A stretch of 26,805 bases of DNA. Source: an uncultured Clostridia bacterium. Lineage in GTDB: Bacteria; Bacillota; Clostridia; Oscillospirales; Oscillospiraceae. This document shows, one piece after another, positions 7,639-15,096 of this stretch. The stretch's first letter is position 1, and each line of letters begins with the position of its first letter. The stretch covers positions 1 to 26,805 of the forward strand of contig CALBGG010000058.1 of assembly GCA_937893605.1 (NCBI GenBank), given 5' to 3'. The notes under the pieces are model-generated. The model worked only from the letters and a program-made list of their open reading frames with translations, did not search any database and was not told the DNA's origin. The translations under genes were made by a program, and so were the position numbers.

Positions 7639-7670
7639 ATTCACAAAAATTACGTATATTTTTTGTGAAT
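7639..7670. repeat. AT-rich 11-10-11 inverted repeat (copy 1)
   Basis: ATTCACAAAAA and TTTTTGTGAAT form perfect 11-base arms around a 10-base centre, 40 bases upstream of the -35 box of the kor operon. A second element with the same geometry and the same CACAAAAA/TTTTTGTG core sits upstream of another minus-strand promoter at 26768-26799. The rest of 7600-7796 holds only AT-rich sequence, with no gene that I can see. Confidence 0.6.
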
Positions 7671-7796
7671 TTAGTCAAACGAAATATTTTACCTCTAATT
7701 TTGAACGTTAAAAAGCGCACTATTCTCGATATACGTCCAATTTTGCTCCGCTATTTGCAAAAATGCAATTTTGACACGGTTTTATTCATTTTGATG

Positions 7797-7838
7797 CTTA
7801 AAATGTGCAGACACGGTCATTCCCATATCTGCACATTT
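7797..7838 (-). terminator. Probable terminator of the cobalamin-uptake operon
   Basis: AAATGTGCAGA (7801-7811) and TCTGCACATTT (7828-7838) form a perfect 11-bp stem with a 16-base loop. On the minus strand the stem ends in TTTTAA, a short T tract. It directly follows the stop of the S-component gene. The weak tail lowers confidence. Confidence 0.55.
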
Positions 7839-7839
7839 A

Positions 7840-8541
7840 TCAATCCATCATACCGTATTTGGTTTTTATACGTCCGAGCTTGGAAAGCACGGGCTTTTTC
7901 AGAAGGAGCAGAAACACCGCTGTGCCCAGCGCGTGGATAAGGTTAAATGAAAATCCGGAGGCATACACGGAAAGCAGCGCCTTCCATGTGACGCTCTGCG
8001 AGTACATCAAAAGCGATGCCGTGTCAAGCAGAATGCCGTAAATAACGAGAACGGAGAAAAATCCGTAGGCTACAATCGGCGCAGTCTTTACCTCCCTGTT
8101 ATAAAACAGCAGCCCTCCAATGAAGCCTACAAGACCGAAGCCGAGCATCTGCCACGGCGTCCACGGTCCCTGCCCGAAGAAGATATTTGATATGATACCC
8201 GACGCGGCGCCGACCATAAAGCCTGCCTCAGAGTTGAACGCCGCCGCCGTGAGGATAACGATGGCGCAAACCGGCTTAAACTGCGGGGCCCAGTAAAACG
8301 CAGCTCGTCCTGCCACGGCAAAGGCCGTCATAACCGCCAGCAGCACAATCTCGCGCACCTGCGGTCTGCGCCGCTCGAAGCGCACGAAAAACGGCAGCAT
8401 GGCGAGCAGTATTATAACAACCGAGGTCAGATAGTATTTCCGGCTGTTCCACAGATACGTCTCTATAATGATGATTGCAGCGGACAATATCAGCACAGCT
8501 GCAGCGACGGTAACTCGCCTTTTATTCATTGCCGGAGGCAC
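7840..8541 (-). CDS. cbrT: ECF transporter S component, CbrT-like (cobalamin/corrinoid specificity)
   Basis: Membrane substrate-binding subunit of a group II ECF importer. The 233-residue protein has six or seven hydrophobic segments and the loop FFGQGPWTPWQMLGFGLVGF, which I associate with the CbrT-like branch of ECF S proteins. It ends the riboswitch operon, and the cobalamin riboswitch upstream is the strongest evidence for substrate. The start is decided by its ribosome-binding site. A GTG at 8541 has AGGAGGTG about seven bases upstream, inside the ATPase gene. The in-frame ATG at 8529, which would make a 4-base ATGA overlap, has no properly spaced site. With GTG the overlap with the ATPase gene is 16 bases. 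The gene symbol is by family resemblance, not proven orthology. Confidence 0.82.
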   Translation of the reverse strand: MPPAMNKRRVTVAAAVLILSAAIIIIETYLWNSRKYYLTSVVIILLAMLPFFVRFERRRPQVREIVLLAVMTAFAVAGRAAFYWAPQFKPVCAIVILTAAAFNSEAGFMVGAASGIISNIFFGQGPWTPWQMLGFGLVGFIGGLLFYNREVKTAPIVAYGFFSVLVIYGILLDTASLLMYSQSVTWKALLSVYASGFSFNLIHALGTAVFLLLLKKPVLSKLGRIKTKYGMMD

Positions 8542-10109
8542 TCGACCACCTCCTCGGCCAGCACCGCTCCGTCGAGCACGCCGCGGCTGAGCTTTGCAGC
8601 TGACGTCGTGTAAAAGAAATTACCTGAGAAAAACTCACGCGGCGCACCCTCCGCCGCGAGCTCGCCGCGGAAAAGCAGGGCGCAGCGATCGGCATAACGG
8701 GCACAGAATTCAACGTCGTGGCTGACCAAAAACACGGTTTTGCCCTCGCTGCGCAGCTTTTGCAGAAGCTCGCCGAAGCATCGCTTGAGCTGCCCGTCCA
8801 TTCCCTTTGTGGGCTCGTCAAGAAGCAGAACATCCGGATGCGTGAGCAGCACCTTGCCAAGTGCAAGACGCTGCTGCTCGCCTCCCGAGAGGTCGAACGG
8901 GTGACGCTCAAGGAGGTTTTCAAGCTCAAGAAATTTTACGAGCCGCGCTGTCTCGGTCTCATCCGAGCCGAGTTCTGCAAGCTCCTCCGATACGGTGTCC
9001 TTTGCAAACAGCTCACGCGGATCCTGCGGCAGCGCCGCTATACGCGCATTATTGCTTTTGACTTTGCCGCGATACGGCCTGAGCCTGCCGGAGATGAGAG
9101 CTATGCTCGTGCTCTTGCCCGAGCCGTTTCCGCCAAGAAGCGCGCATATCTCCCCTCTGTACAGTTTAAGCTCAAGGCCGCACAGCACATCATGAGCGTT
9201 TCTTTCGTATCTGAACCAGCAGTTTTTTATCTCGACAGCCGTGTCACCGTGCACATATTCGATTTTCCGCGTTATGTCAACCGAATTGCGTATACGCGAG
9301 GCAATAAACGCCCTGCCCTGTCCAATCGTCAGCGGTGCATCACCTTTGCCTCCGAGGGCGGAGAATATCCTTACAGCCGCCGGCATGGAGTCGAAAATAT
9401 CGCTGTTTTTTATCCGCATCACGGCCTTTCGCGGCTCATCGTACGCTATGAGCCTGCCGTTTTCCAAAACGGCGAGCATGTCCGCCATGGGGAGCGCCTC
9501 TTCGAGCCTGTGCTCTGTGAGAATGACAGTAAGGCCGAGATCCTCGTTCAGCTTACGCAGTGTGGCAAGAAAATCGGCGGCCGCGATAGGGTCAAGCTGA
9601 CTTGTAGGCTCGTCGAGGATAAGCACATCCGGCCTCATAACCGCGACCGACGCAAGGTTTATCAGCTGCTTCTGACCGCCCGAGAGCTCCGAAACATTTT
9701 TCATAAAAAGCTCGGATAAGCCGAAGTAACTCGCCATTTCCGCAACGGCAAGGCGCATTTTTCGCTGATCCCAGCCGAGGCTTTCCGGGCCGAATGCGAG
9801 CTCGTGGAACACCTTATCGGTGACTATCTGATCGTCGGGGTGCTGAAAAACAAAACCTATGCGGCGCGCCTGCTCGGCCTCCGGTACTTCGCCGAGCGCT
9901 TTGCCGAAAAGCAGCACCTCGCCTTTGGCTTTGCCGTGGTCTGCAAGGCATGTTTTAAGTCTGCGCAGGAGCGTGCTCTTTCCGCTGCCGCTTGCGCCGC
10001 AGATAAGCGTAATCTTCCCCTCCGGGATATCCATATCAATATGCTCAAGAGCGGGTGAATTCTCATTAGGATATGCAAAGCTCAGATTACGGATCTCAAA
10101 CGCCGCCAT
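8526..10109 (-). CDS. ecfA: ECF transporter ATPase with two fused ABC domains (EcfA-EcfA')
   Basis: Supplies both nucleotide-binding domains of the importer in one 527-residue chain, where most ECF systems use two proteins. Domain 1 (1-240): Walker A GASGSGKST (38-46), signature LSGGQ (142-146), Walker B LILDEP with D166/E167, switch histidine TEHR. Domain 2 (290-527): Walker A GGNGSGKST (326-334), signature LSGGEQQR (407-414), Walker B LLLDEP with D431/E432, VSHD. All catalytic residues are present in both halves, so neither looks degenerate. The ATG has AGGAGG upstream and lies 28 bases inside the end of ecfT, which implies coupled translation. The S-component gene overlaps its 3' end. Confidence 0.95.
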   Translation of the reverse strand: MAAFEIRNLSFAYPNENSPALEHIDMDIPEGKITLICGASGSGKSTLLRRLKTCLADHGKAKGEVLLFGKALGEVPEAEQARRIGFVFQHPDDQIVTDKVFHELAFGPESLGWDQRKMRLAVAEMASYFGLSELFMKNVSELSGGQKQLINLASVAVMRPDVLILDEPTSQLDPIAAADFLATLRKLNEDLGLTVILTEHRLEEALPMADMLAVLENGRLIAYDEPRKAVMRIKNSDIFDSMPAAVRIFSALGGKGDAPLTIGQGRAFIASRIRNSVDITRKIEYVHGDTAVEIKNCWFRYERNAHDVLCGLELKLYRGEICALLGGNGSGKSTSIALISGRLRPYRGKVKSNNARIAALPQDPRELFAKDTVSEELAELGSDETETARLVKFLELENLLERHPFDLSGGEQQRLALGKVLLTHPDVLLLDEPTKGMDGQLKRCFGELLQKLRSEGKTVFLVSHDVEFCARYADRCALLFRGELAAEGAPREFFSGNFFYTTSAAKLSRGVLDGAVLAEEVVECLRQ

Positions 10110-10972
10110 ACAAGAGCCTCCTTTGCGTCAAAAAGGTGCGGAGCAAAGCAAAGCAGCGAAAACGCCGCCGTGCCGAACGCCGGCACGGCGCCAAAGCCGC
10201 TTACTATTATTGATGGGTAATAACGGGCGTATATCCCGCCGCTCAAAATGCAGGCAACGGTGACACCCGCTGCGATAAAGCATGCCGCAAGCGTCAAAGC
10301 GTCGCGAGCGTCAAAGCGATAGACAGAAAAGCTCGTGCGCCGCGCGGCGCCGTAGCCGCGGCTTTTCATCGAGTTTGAAGCGGTCACTGAGCTTTCGAGC
10401 GCCCAGGTAAGGGTGACAGACAGCACGCTCATGCTGTTTTTTAAGCGCCGGAAGAATCCTCCCTGCGCGCTCCCCATTCCTATCTGCGTCCGGGCAGCGT
10501 CGATACTTCGTATCTTCTGTCCGAACCTCGGCACGAAGCGCAGCGACATCGAGATGAGCAGCGACACCGCCGGACTGAGCCTGCCGAACAAAAGCAGCAG
10601 CTTGTCCGAGGTCATTATGACGTTAAAGCAGGCAAACCACAGCATGACAGCGCAGAACATCAAAGACGCGAAAAATCCGAACGTGAGCGCTTCCATTGTT
10701 ATCGCGTTGCCGTTTGAAAGATAAAACAGCGGCGTTACGCCCGCGTGATCAAACAGGGCATTGATAAGCGACATAAGCAGCGCAAACGGCACGAGGTACA
10801 AAAGCGTTTTCAGAAAATGCCGCGCGCCCTTTAAAATGCACACATAGCTTGCCGAAGCGATAATGCTCACCGCAAGCAGCGCCGGGTGCATATACAGCAT
10901 AGTAAGCGTGATAACAGCGGCGAAAAAGCAGAAGCTCACCGCCGGGTGGAGACCTGAAAAAGCGTCCTTCAT
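10082..10972 (-). CDS. ecfT: ECF transporter transmembrane coupling protein EcfT
   Basis: Links the ATPase pair to the S component and drives its toppling in the membrane. The 296-residue protein has four to six hydrophobic helices. Its cytoplasmic coupling region carries AARTQIGMGS and NSMKSRGYGAARR, the Ala-Arg and Arg-Gly motifs of EcfT coupling helices. I take ATG 10972, two bases after the stop of the lipoprotein gene. Upstream extensions give an arginine-rich stretch that is only that gene read in another frame. No strong ribosome-binding site precedes it, so translation may be coupled to the upstream gene. It overlaps the ATPase gene by 28 bases. Confidence 0.92.
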   Translation of the reverse strand: MKDAFSGLHPAVSFCFFAAVITLTMLYMHPALLAVSIIASASYVCILKGARHFLKTLLYLVPFALLMSLINALFDHAGVTPLFYLSNGNAITMEALTFGFFASLMFCAVMLWFACFNVIMTSDKLLLLFGRLSPAVSLLISMSLRFVPRFGQKIRSIDAARTQIGMGSAQGGFFRRLKNSMSVLSVTLTWALESSVTASNSMKSRGYGAARRTSFSVYRFDARDALTLAACFIAAGVTVACILSGGIYARYYPSIIVSGFGAVPAFGTAAFSLLCFAPHLFDAKEALVWRRLRSVI

Positions 10973-10974
10973 AA

Positions 10975-12021
10975 TCACGCCGCCACGCTCCCGCCGACGT
11001 CGGCGCCGAGGTTGCAGGTATATCGCCACTGCACAATGTCGCCGTTATGCAGCGCATAGCGGCTGCATCCGTAGTTGGGCTGCCAGCCGTTTACACTGTA
11101 GGTCCAGCCAGACAGCTCTCCGCAGTCCTTTTCGTAGAGATTTCCTATTCCCTCGACATAGGCGCTGTTATAGCCCGGAGTCCACGATGCTTCAAGCTGG
11201 ATGCCGTGCTCTCGACACACGCGCTGCAAAACATCAAACACCGACTCGCCCTCGTATATCTCGACCTGCACCGCACCGAGTATAACTCCGTCAGTCGGCA
11301 GAACGTCGAGCTTTGAGGGCTTGAGGTCTCCGAGATTATTCAGTATCGTCAGGCAGTCTATCGAGAAAGTGCAGTAGCTTTTCCGCTCCGTATCGCTCGG
11401 CTTATTCTCCGGCTCGACGGGCTCTGGCTTTCCTGCCGGAACGGGATCGGTTTTGTACTCATCACGCTCGGTTCGGCTGCCGTCGGAGAGCTTAGCGCTG
11501 CTTTCGGGCGCGGGCGTTTCTTCGTCGGCACGGATAACATAGGCGAAAACTCCGTCATGTATCTTAAAGCTGAGTGTTGTTCGCTCGCTGCCTGTGACGG
11601 ACGCAGCGGAGAGCTTATTGCCCTCTGCATCGTAAACGCTCGCCCTCTGTGCATCCCACTTATCGGGAAGCGTTATTGACAGCGTAGGGAGAAAGCCGAA
11701 GCTCTCATCTGTCTTGAGCTTGACGGCAACGCCGCCGTCGGCATCGGCCGCTATATCCACAGCCATGCACAGATCGCGCGGCTGAGTCACATCAGCGCCC
11801 GCGACCGTCCATTTATAGCTGTACTCTCCGCTTTTTCCGCATATGGAGGCTATCTCGTCTTGATCTATGAGCTGCTCGAAAACCTCTTTTTTTATAATGC
11901 CGTCTTCGCCGAGGTCAATGTTCCCTGCGAAGTTTACGGCCTCGGCGTTCTTCATGCAGCCTGAAAGCAGGCTGCATATAATAAGAACGCAGAGAATAAG
12001 TGCTGATGATCTTTTTTTCAT
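10975..12021 (-). CDS. DUF4430 lipoprotein, probable cobalamin-capture protein
   Basis: Membrane-anchored extracellular protein of 348 residues. A lipoprotein signal ends in lipobox LLSGC (C22). Residues 25-160 form a beta-rich domain, followed by a low-complexity linker rich in P, E, K and D (about 165-215). The C-terminal part (215-348) is a DUF4430 domain, recognisable from EGESVFDVLQRVCREHGI, SAYVEGIGNLYEKDCGELSG, WTYSVNGWQPNYGCSRY and DGDIVQWRYTCNLG. DUF4430 is related to the C-terminal domain of the vertebrate cobalamin carriers transcobalamin and intrinsic factor. Placement under a cobalamin riboswitch and next to an ECF importer therefore supports B12 or corrinoid binding (inference). 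It begins 4 bases after the SLH protein gene with no clear ribosome-binding site. Confidence 0.9.
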   Translation of the reverse strand: MKKRSSALILCVLIICSLLSGCMKNAEAVNFAGNIDLGEDGIIKKEVFEQLIDQDEIASICGKSGEYSYKWTVAGADVTQPRDLCMAVDIAADADGGVAVKLKTDESFGFLPTLSITLPDKWDAQRASVYDAEGNKLSAASVTGSERTTLSFKIHDGVFAYVIRADEETPAPESSAKLSDGSRTERDEYKTDPVPAGKPEPVEPENKPSDTERKSYCTFSIDCLTILNNLGDLKPSKLDVLPTDGVILGAVQVEIYEGESVFDVLQRVCREHGIQLEASWTPGYNSAYVEGIGNLYEKDCGELSGWTYSVNGWQPNYGCSRYALHNGDIVQWRYTCNLGADVGGSVAA

Positions 12022-12025
12022 CTGC

Positions 12026-14479
12026 TTACGCTGCCGCGCGATAAATGAACGTTACGATCTCGCCGCGCGAGCACAAGGCATTGGGAAGGAAGCTTCCGTC
12101 GGGGAGGCCCAGCGCCACGCCGTTTTCGGCTGCCCATATTACAGCGTCATAGTAGAATGCATTCGTATCGGTCACGTCGGTGAAGCTCGACACCTTTTCG
12201 GATGCCTGAGCACCCGTGTAGCGATAAAGGAACGTCACAGCCTGAGCGCGGGTGCAGGTCTCGTCCGGAGAGAAGGTAGTTGCGCTCGTGCCGCTGGTTA
12301 TTTTCTTCTCGGCCGCCCAAATAACGGCGTTTCTGTAGTAGCTGTCGGGAACGTCGGCAAAGCCGCAGTCGCCGCTTACCTCCGGGCTTCCCGCCAGGCG
12401 GTACAGGAAGGTAACTGCCTGGGCGCGGGTGCACTTTGCACCGGGTGCGAAAACATTGTTTACTATGCCCTGCACGATCTCATTGGCATTGCCCCACAGC
12501 GTTGCTTCGTAATAGAAATCGGTCTCCTTGACATCCGCAAAGCCGTCGGCAGACTTTACGCTGACCTTGCACACGGCGGGGATGATGGCGTTATTCTCCG
12601 CTGTTGCGACTATGCAGTAATCGCCCGCGTGACTGAAGCTTACGCTGTACTCGCCGTTTCCGAGGGAAACCGCCTTGAAGTCCGCGACTTCGGACTTGAG
12701 GTCGGCAGAATACGCCTTAAGCTCAGCCTTTTCACAGCCCTCGAACTTGGGGCTCCAGTTTTCATCGTAGCCGTTTTGGGCGATGAGCTTGACGGTCGTT
12801 TTCTCATACTGCCCGGCGTCGATGTCTGCATCGTCAAAGTATGCGTATGCGTCGTTATTGGGGTATGCGTTCGCATTTACGTAAGCATAGACGTGCTGAC
12901 CGTCGGTGACCTTGTCGCCGAGTCCCATTGACATTTTATTGTCTACAAAATAGCCGAAGTTTCCGCTCTCGTCGCCCCAGAGCTTTGTAATATACGCGCC
13001 GTAGTCGCCGGTCGCGGAGGCGTAGCCCTTCTCGGCGCCGCCCTCGTAATATTTATCGTGAGCAGCAATCATGACCTCGTCAATGTCGATAGCGCCGTCG
13101 CCGTTGCGGTCGGGCACTGTGACATTGGCATAGCTGAGCTCAACGAGGCCCTTATTTGCTATGCTGACAAGGACGTCCTCGCTGTACTCATTGCTCAGAC
13201 AGAAAACGTTTCCGCTGTCGTTCTTGTAATATAGATTGCCGTCGGCATCGCAGATAATGCTGCAAATGCAGTAGTTTTCATAGCCCTCGGCGTTGAAGAT
13301 CTCGATAAGCTCTGTCTTGCCGGCATCGTCGGCCTTGACCTTTATGAGGGAAACGCCGCCGGGCTCGGTGTTATAGGTGCTGTAGAAGTACAGATAGCCA
13401 TCGGACTCCAGATATGCCGTCGACAGGAGCATCGAGCACTGGGCATAGCCCTTGAGCTGAACGGTGTTCTTCACTTCGAGAGTGTTCTTGTCGGCTATGA
13501 TGAACTTGCCGGGATCTGAAAAGCCCATGCCCGCGCCGATGTAGACATAGTCGCCGTACACGACGGGAGTCGAGGTGCTCTGAGCACCGAGGGCGGCGGT
13601 CTTGACGCCGCTTATCTCGCCGGTTTTACCGTCAACGGATGCGCAGCCGAGATAGCCGCCCTTTGCGGTGAAATACACCTTGCCGTCGGCATAGGCGAGG
13701 CTGCTGCGCACGTCGCCGCAGCCGGTGAGCACGGCGCTCGATACTGGCTTTACTTCTTCGTTTTCGGCGTAGGTCTTTTTGAAGGCCAGCAGCGCGCCGT
13801 CGCCGGCTGTGCCCTTTGCGCCGTCGTCGGTGCCGACAAAGACATAGTCGCCAACTGCTACCGCGCCCGCAAAGTAAAAGCCGCCCTTGACGGTGTGGCT
13901 CCAGTCGCATGCGCCGGTCTTTGCGTCAAGGCAGACAAAGCTTGCATCCTCGGCCTCATCGTTCCAGAAGCCGACATAGATCTTGCCGTCTGCGTACAGC
14001 GCCGGAGACAGCGACTGGCCGCCGAGCTTATCGGCATAGACCCACTTGCTTTCGAGCGTCGCCGCGTCAAAGGCCTCGACCGTACCCTTGGTAAGGGGTG
14101 CGATTATCATTCCGTCTGCGTAGGTCGGCGGAGTCAGGCCGTAGCCCGAGGATTCCTGCATTTTCGCGGACTTAACAAGGCTGCCGTCTGTAAGGGAGAG
14201 CATGTTGAGCGTATCTCCGGCCATCACGACGAGCGTATCGCCCGCGATTATCGGAGCGCCGGGCGCGTTTGACCAGTCCGTTCCGAGCTTGCTTGCCCAT
14301 TTGAGCGTGGTGTGCTGCGCGTCGGCCGGGGTCTTGGCCGCACTTATTGCCATGTTAGCATCGCTGCCGCGGAAGCTCGGCCACTGCGCAGCGTCGTCGG
14401 CAAATGCCGCCGTGCCGGGCACGATGAGGCTCAGCACCATTAAAAGAGCCAGAAGCAGGCTCAGTGATCTCTTTTTCAT
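12026..14479 (-). CDS. Secreted PQQ-type beta-propeller protein with SLH cell-wall anchor, riboswitch-controlled
   Basis: Surface protein of 817 residues. Signal peptide 1-27 (cleavage near AAFA-DD). A beta-propeller of PQQ/WD-like repeats covers about 55-430, with repeated blades such as YADGKIYVG, YADGKVYFT and YGDYVYIGAG. An EF-hand or dockerin-like calcium loop DRNGDGAIDIDE lies at 457-468. Then comes a segment (KLWGDESGNFGYFVDNKMSM, about 499-518) that looks like a divergent DUF4430 domain, then an Ig-like stretch. Three SLH repeats fill 647-817 (each with FADV or FTDV and TRAQAVTF-like ends). SLH repeats bind pyruvylated secondary wall polymers. It is the first large gene behind the riboswitch. 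Capture or relay of corrinoids at the wall is inference. GGAGGT stands six bases before the ATG. Confidence 0.88.
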   Translation of the reverse strand: MKKRSLSLLLALLMVLSLIVPGTAAFADDAAQWPSFRGSDANMAISAAKTPADAQHTTLKWASKLGTDWSNAPGAPIIAGDTLVVMAGDTLNMLSLTDGSLVKSAKMQESSGYGLTPPTYADGMIIAPLTKGTVEAFDAATLESKWVYADKLGGQSLSPALYADGKIYVGFWNDEAEDASFVCLDAKTGACDWSHTVKGGFYFAGAVAVGDYVFVGTDDGAKGTAGDGALLAFKKTYAENEEVKPVSSAVLTGCGDVRSSLAYADGKVYFTAKGGYLGCASVDGKTGEISGVKTAALGAQSTSTPVVYGDYVYIGAGMGFSDPGKFIIADKNTLEVKNTVQLKGYAQCSMLLSTAYLESDGYLYFYSTYNTEPGGVSLIKVKADDAGKTELIEIFNAEGYENYCICSIICDADGNLYYKNDSGNVFCLSNEYSEDVLVSIANKGLVELSYANVTVPDRNGDGAIDIDEVMIAAHDKYYEGGAEKGYASATGDYGAYITKLWGDESGNFGYFVDNKMSMGLGDKVTDGQHVYAYVNANAYPNNDAYAYFDDADIDAGQYEKTTVKLIAQNGYDENWSPKFEGCEKAELKAYSADLKSEVADFKAVSLGNGEYSVSFSHAGDYCIVATAENNAIIPAVCKVSVKSADGFADVKETDFYYEATLWGNANEIVQGIVNNVFAPGAKCTRAQAVTFLYRLAGSPEVSGDCGFADVPDSYYRNAVIWAAEKKITSGTSATTFSPDETCTRAQAVTFLYRYTGAQASEKVSSFTDVTDTNAFYYDAVIWAAENGVALGLPDGSFLPNALCSRGEIVTFIYRAAA

Positions 14480-14523
14480 ATTTTACCTCCAAGTAAGTTG
14501 TTTGTTTCTCTCTTATTTTGCGC

Positions 14524-14565
14524 TCACTCGTAGGTGATGTTGAGCGTCCATGCGTCCTCGCGCAT
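14524..14565 (-). CDS. 13-residue leader ORF between riboswitch and surface-protein gene
   Basis: ATG at 14565, stop TGA at 14524, encoding MREDAWTLNITYE. It is preceded by AAGGAGGTGG (14580-14571) six bases from the ATG, the best ribosome-binding site in the locus. This site sits directly after the 3' end of the riboswitch aptamer. The stop is 44 bases upstream of the surface-protein start. It could be a genuine micropeptide or a leader whose translation is what the riboswitch switches. It is too short to identify by homology here. Confidence 0.5.
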   Translation of the reverse strand: MREDAWTLNITYE

Positions 14566-14591
14566 ATATCCCACCTCCTTGAATTGATGCA

Positions 14592-14776
14592 TGCGGCAAG
14601 TCTTCCGGCTCATGGGTCAATCTCGGGCGCGCCTTCCCGCATAAAAAGCAGTGGCCAATGCGCCCTCGTCGCCATTCACGGCAGCGGGACTGCTTCGGAT
14701 TTGCACCGAATTCCTTGTTAGGCGGCCTTCGCCGCACCGCAGGCTCATAAGCTGACGGGAGCCGAACACCTACCGG
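14592..14776 (-). promoter_or_regulatory. Cobalamin (adenosylcobalamin-type) riboswitch
   Basis: The minus strand shows the conserved core in order: GGTAGGTGTTCGGC near the 5' edge, AACAAGGAAT, GGTGCAAATCCG (14707-14696), GCAGTCCCGCTGCC (14693-14680), the B12 box GCCACTG (14655-14649), GGGAAGGC (14638-14631) and GCCGGAAGACTTGCC (14609-14595). The known class represses expression when cobalamin is bound. The aptamer ends just before the ribosome-binding site of the leader ORF, and I see no clear terminator hairpin after it. Translational control through that site is therefore the simpler reading. It governs the five-gene uptake operon down to 7840. Confidence 0.95.
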
Positions 14777-14881
14777 TTTTGACAGGCTGATTTTTGCTCA
14801 TGCCGCGTTAAAACCCTTGAAAATACGACAGTATTCCCTGCGGGCTTTGCCTTGCCTGAGCAAAAATCAGCTCTGTCAAAA
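14777..14881 (-). repeat. Foldback element abutting the 5' edge of the cobalamin riboswitch
   Basis: The segments 14777-14800 and 14857-14881 are inverted copies, 24 of 25 bases with one indel (ends TTTTGACAG and CTGTCAAAA). The interior can extend the hairpin, for example GGGAATAC with GTATTTTC around a TGTC loop. The whole ~105 bases would fold as one long hairpin and would be transcribed in the leader ahead of the riboswitch. I cannot assign it to a named RNA family. It may be a dispersed intergenic repeat or MITE-like insertion. Confidence 0.6.
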
Positions 14882-15020
14882 CTGCGAAGCACCTGTCGGT
14901 GTCAATTTTCAGGTGATTTTCGGTTTTCTTCGATGCAGGTGGGCTGACGCCCATCAATGAGAAAAAGGCGAAAAGCGCCGAAAAGGGGCGCGACAGGCGG
15001 CAGGGGCTCGGCTTCCGTCA
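14882..15020 (-). other. Non-coding leader segment upstream of the foldback element
   Basis: No ORF with a ribosome-binding site is visible. On the minus strand it contains small hairpins: GATGGGCGTCAGCCCACC (about 14954-14937), ACCTG and CAGGT arms around AAAATTGACACCGA, and GGCGCTTTTCGCC. Together with the adjacent foldback it may form one composite non-coding element of about 240 bases. Confidence 0.4.
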
Positions 15021-15025
15021 GCTTA

Positions 15026-15054
15026 ATTATATCAGCTTTTGCACCGGGGCACAA
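15026..15054 (-). promoter_or_regulatory. Promoter candidate of the cobalamin-uptake operon
   Basis: The minus strand carries TATAAT (15031-15026) with TTGTGC 17 bases upstream (15054-15049). Transcription from here would give a leader of about 540 bases that includes the foldback element, the riboswitch and the 13-codon ORF. The -10 is perfect and the -35 is half-matching. Confidence 0.5.
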
Positions 15055-15055
15055 C

Positions 15056-15090
15056 AAAAACCGCGTTTTTCCGATTTGGGAGAAACGCGG
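15056..15090 (-). terminator. Rho-independent terminator of the sigma/anti-sigma operon
   Basis: On the minus strand CCGCGTTTCTCC pairs with GGAAAAACGCGG (one mismatch) around a short AT-rich loop and is followed by TTTTTGTTG. It begins seven bases after the stop of the anti-sigma gene. Confidence 0.85.
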
Positions 15091-15096
15091 CCTTAT

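Noticed and set aside
7639..7670. Reading the CACAAAAA inverted repeats as rho-independent terminators or Rex sites
   Set aside because: The stems are almost purely AT, too weak for termination. Rex sites have the half-sites in the opposite order (TTGTGAA-N4-TTCACAA) with short spacing.
8718..9719. A 333-codon plus-strand frame opposite the fused ECF ATPase
   Set aside because: The minus-strand frame carries all ABC motifs; the plus frame has none and no start signals.
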